Below, piece by piece: positions 62,477 to 64,000 of a stretch of DNA of 64,000 nt. Both the position numbers and the translations under genes were made by a program. The DNA lies in assembly GCF_900187565.1 (NCBI RefSeq), contig NZ_FYED01000012.1, positions 124,001-188,000 on the forward strand, given 5' to 3'. How positions within the stretch are numbered: position 1 is the first letter of the stretch; every line of letters starts with the position of its first letter. This DNA comes from Pseudomonas sp. Irchel 3A7 (GTDB taxonomy: Bacteria > Pseudomonadota > Gammaproteobacteria > Pseudomonadales > Pseudomonadaceae). Under the pieces are notes generated by a model. It ran no database searches. It was not told the DNA's origin and worked only from the letters and a program-made list of their open reading frames with translations.

Positions 62477-63802
62477 ATGCGTCTTGCTTCCACGAAAACT
62501 GCGGCAGCCCTGTGTGGTGGTCTGTTGCTGGCCATGAGTGTTCCTGCCAGCGCCGCAGTCGACGCCAAACTGCTCGACATGCTCAAGGCTAACGGCTCGA
62601 TTACCAACGCGCAGTACAGCGAACTGCAAGCTGAGCTGGCCAGGGATCAGAAAGAACAGCAAATCGCCCGCCAGGCTCAGCAAGAGACCAACGAGCAGAT
62701 CGCGGCCACCGCGAAGAAAACCAACGAACTGAGCACCTTCGACCAGAAACTGGCCTGGGCCGCCAAGACCCAATTCAAGGGCGACGTGCGTTTCCGTCAG
62801 GAAACCATCAAGAACGACGGCGTCTCCAACAACAAAGACTCGGATCGCCAACGCATTCGTGCCCGTCTGGGTGCCTACACCGAGATCAACTCCCAGGTCG
62901 ACACCGGTATCCGTATCGCCACCGGCAGCAGCGACGACGCCCGCTCCACCAACCAGGACCTGAACAACTACTTCGACAAGAAGCAGATCTGGCTGGACCA
63001 GGGCTACGTGGACTACCACCCCGACGCCATCAAGAACCTGCACCTGATCGGCGGCAAGATGCCACAACCATGGGTAAGCATGGGCGACATCATCTGGGAT
63101 AGCGACATCAACCCGGAAGGTCTGGCAGTCACTTACAAATACCCGTTGGGCGGCTCCACCGAGTTGTTCGGTAGCGCCGGTCACTACACCCTCAAGGACA
63201 ACGTCGACGGCGAAGGCGTGCAGTTCAAGCACGACCTGCGTCTTTACGCCGGCCAGTTGGGCGCACGCTTCGCCATCACCGACAACCTGAAAATGACGTT
63301 GGGTGGCAGCATCTACGCCTACGACAACGACCAGGACAGCGCCTGCCCTACCTCCGGCACCGTCACCGCGCCATGCGCACTGGCCGTCAACGGCAACAGC
63401 CCGGGCGAGCAGTTCAAACTGTACGAAGGCTTTGGTCAGATCGACATCGGCGGCCTGCCAATGCCGCTGTCGTTGTACGGTCAAGTCGTCAACAACGACG
63501 ATGCCAGCAACGACCAGGACATGGGCTGGCTGGCCGGTGTCAAAACCAAGGTCTATGGCTTCGGTCTGGATTACAACTACCGCGATGTACAGCGTAACGC
63601 CGTTGTGGGTGCGTTCACCGACTCCGACTTCGCCAACGGCTTCACCGGTTCGCGCGGCAGCAAGCTGAAAGTGAGCTACGAGCTGGACAAGAACTTCACC
63701 CTGGGTGCGACGTACTTCATGGCGAACTCCGACTACACCAACGCCACCCTCAAGGATTCGGACATCAACACCCTGCAACTGGATGCCGAAGCCAAGTTCT
63801 GA
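62477..63802 (+). CDS. Putative outer-membrane porin
   Basis: A 441-residue protein with a signal peptide (residues 1 to about 25, ending SVPASAA), a coiled-coil stretch rich in Gln and Lys (about residues 30-85), and a beta-barrel with alternating polar/aromatic strands. It ends in a C-terminal Phe (LDAEAKF), typical of outer-membrane proteins. It resembles the Pseudomonas 'putative porin' family; substrate unknown. Start ATG with CGGAG 6 nt upstream. Confidence 0.9.
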   Translation: MRLASTKTAAALCGGLLLAMSVPASAAVDAKLLDMLKANGSITNAQYSELQAELARDQKEQQIARQAQQETNEQIAATAKKTNELSTFDQKLAWAAKTQFKGDVRFRQETIKNDGVSNNKDSDRQRIRARLGAYTEINSQVDTGIRIATGSSDDARSTNQDLNNYFDKKQIWLDQGYVDYHPDAIKNLHLIGGKMPQPWVSMGDIIWDSDINPEGLAVTYKYPLGGSTELFGSAGHYTLKDNVDGEGVQFKHDLRLYAGQLGARFAITDNLKMTLGGSIYAYDNDQDSACPTSGTVTAPCALAVNGNSPGEQFKLYEGFGQIDIGGLPMPLSLYGQVVNNDDASNDQDMGWLAGVKTKVYGFGLDYNYRDVQRNAVVGAFTDSDFANGFTGSRGSKLKVSYELDKNFTLGATYFMANSDYTNATLKDSDINTLQLDAEAKF

Positions 63803-63819
63803 TTGACCCCGCTACACGA

Positions 63820-63848
63820 CTCGGGCAAGGAAGCCCGAGCCGCTTTTA
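63820..63848 (+). terminator. Terminator after the porin gene
   Basis: The stem CTCGGGC-AAGGAA-GCCCGAG, followed by CCGCTTTTA. It lies 18 nt after the porin stop. Confidence 0.78.
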
Positions 63849-63937
63849 CAGCCTGGCGTTGGTCTGACGGTCCCCATCATCCGTCCGCCGGACCAACGCG
63901 AGTCTGTATTCCTGCCCTCTCGCAATCCCTCCTCGAA

Positions 63938-64000
63938 TCAGCGACGGTCTTCGACCCGGGCCTGACTCTTGCTCCAGTCGGTCAACAAACTGTACGCCAC
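63938..64000 (-). CDS. Partial CDS, C-terminal end of an unidentified protein
   Basis: The minus-strand frame reads YSLLTDWSKSQARVEDRR and then a stop at 63938-63940, with no earlier stop before the window edge. Only about 20 residues are visible, so no function can be assigned; it could be noise. Confidence 0.35.
   Translation of the reverse strand: MAYSLLTDWSKSQARVEDRR

Overview
The window is a stretch of chromosome from a fluorescent Pseudomonas, most likely the P. fluorescens group. The evidence is a G+C content near 60%, protein sequences typical of that group, the Pseudomonas-specific flagellar regulators FleQ, FleSR and FleN, a phhRABC locus, and a scatter of REP inverted pairs built on GTGGGAGCGAGCCTGCTCGC. 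No tRNA, rRNA, CRISPR array, prophage or insertion sequence was seen.

Region 1 (1-44349, all genes on the minus strand except one) is an almost complete polar flagellum and chemotaxis cluster. In transcription order it runs flgF-G-H-I-J-K-L, a FabH-like gene, fliC, flaG, fliD, fliS, fliT, fleQ, fleS, fleR, fliE-F-G-H-I-J, hsbA-hsbR-hptB, fliK, fliL-M-N-O-P-Q-R, flhB, flhA, flhF, fleN, fliA, cheY, cheZ and cheA (cut by the window edge). The genes give the rod, hook, rings, MS-ring and switch, the type III export gate with its ATPase, filament and cap proteins with chaperones, and the regulatory tiers. Sequences resembling sigma-54 promoters lie ahead of flgF, fliD, fleS, fliE, fliK and fliL. 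A FliA (sigma-28) promoter lies ahead of fliC. This fits the known FleQ/RpoN, FleR/RpoN and FliA hierarchy.

Two accessory items interrupt the flagellar cluster. Between flhA and flhB sits a plus-strand orphan RHS-core gene with an AT-rich tail, flanked by two REP families. Between fliC and flgL sits a FabH-like ketoacyl synthase related to orf3 of the P. syringae flagellin glycosylation island, but no glycosyltransferase gene is beside it.

Region 2 (44587-48963) is the phenylalanine degradation locus: phhR on the minus strand, divergent from phhA-phhB-phhC. It has a TyrR/PhhR-type operator and a phhR product with an altered GAFTGA loop.

Region 3 (48964-64000) is ordinary core genome: two tiny ORFs, an MFS transporter, ArfB, a DEAD-box helicase, a YbdG-like mechanosensitive channel, an EamA permease, an azoreductase, a small secreted protein, a LysR regulator, an alpha/beta hydrolase, a periplasmic-type cyclophilin, an ABC exporter, a FemAB-like protein and an outer-membrane porin. 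REP pairs fill many of the gaps.

I did not find a convincing undescribed multi-gene system. The best leads are the orphan RHS gene with its probable frameshifted tail, the fourfold repeat in the CheA linker, the orphan orf3-like synthase, and several uncharacterised palindromes.
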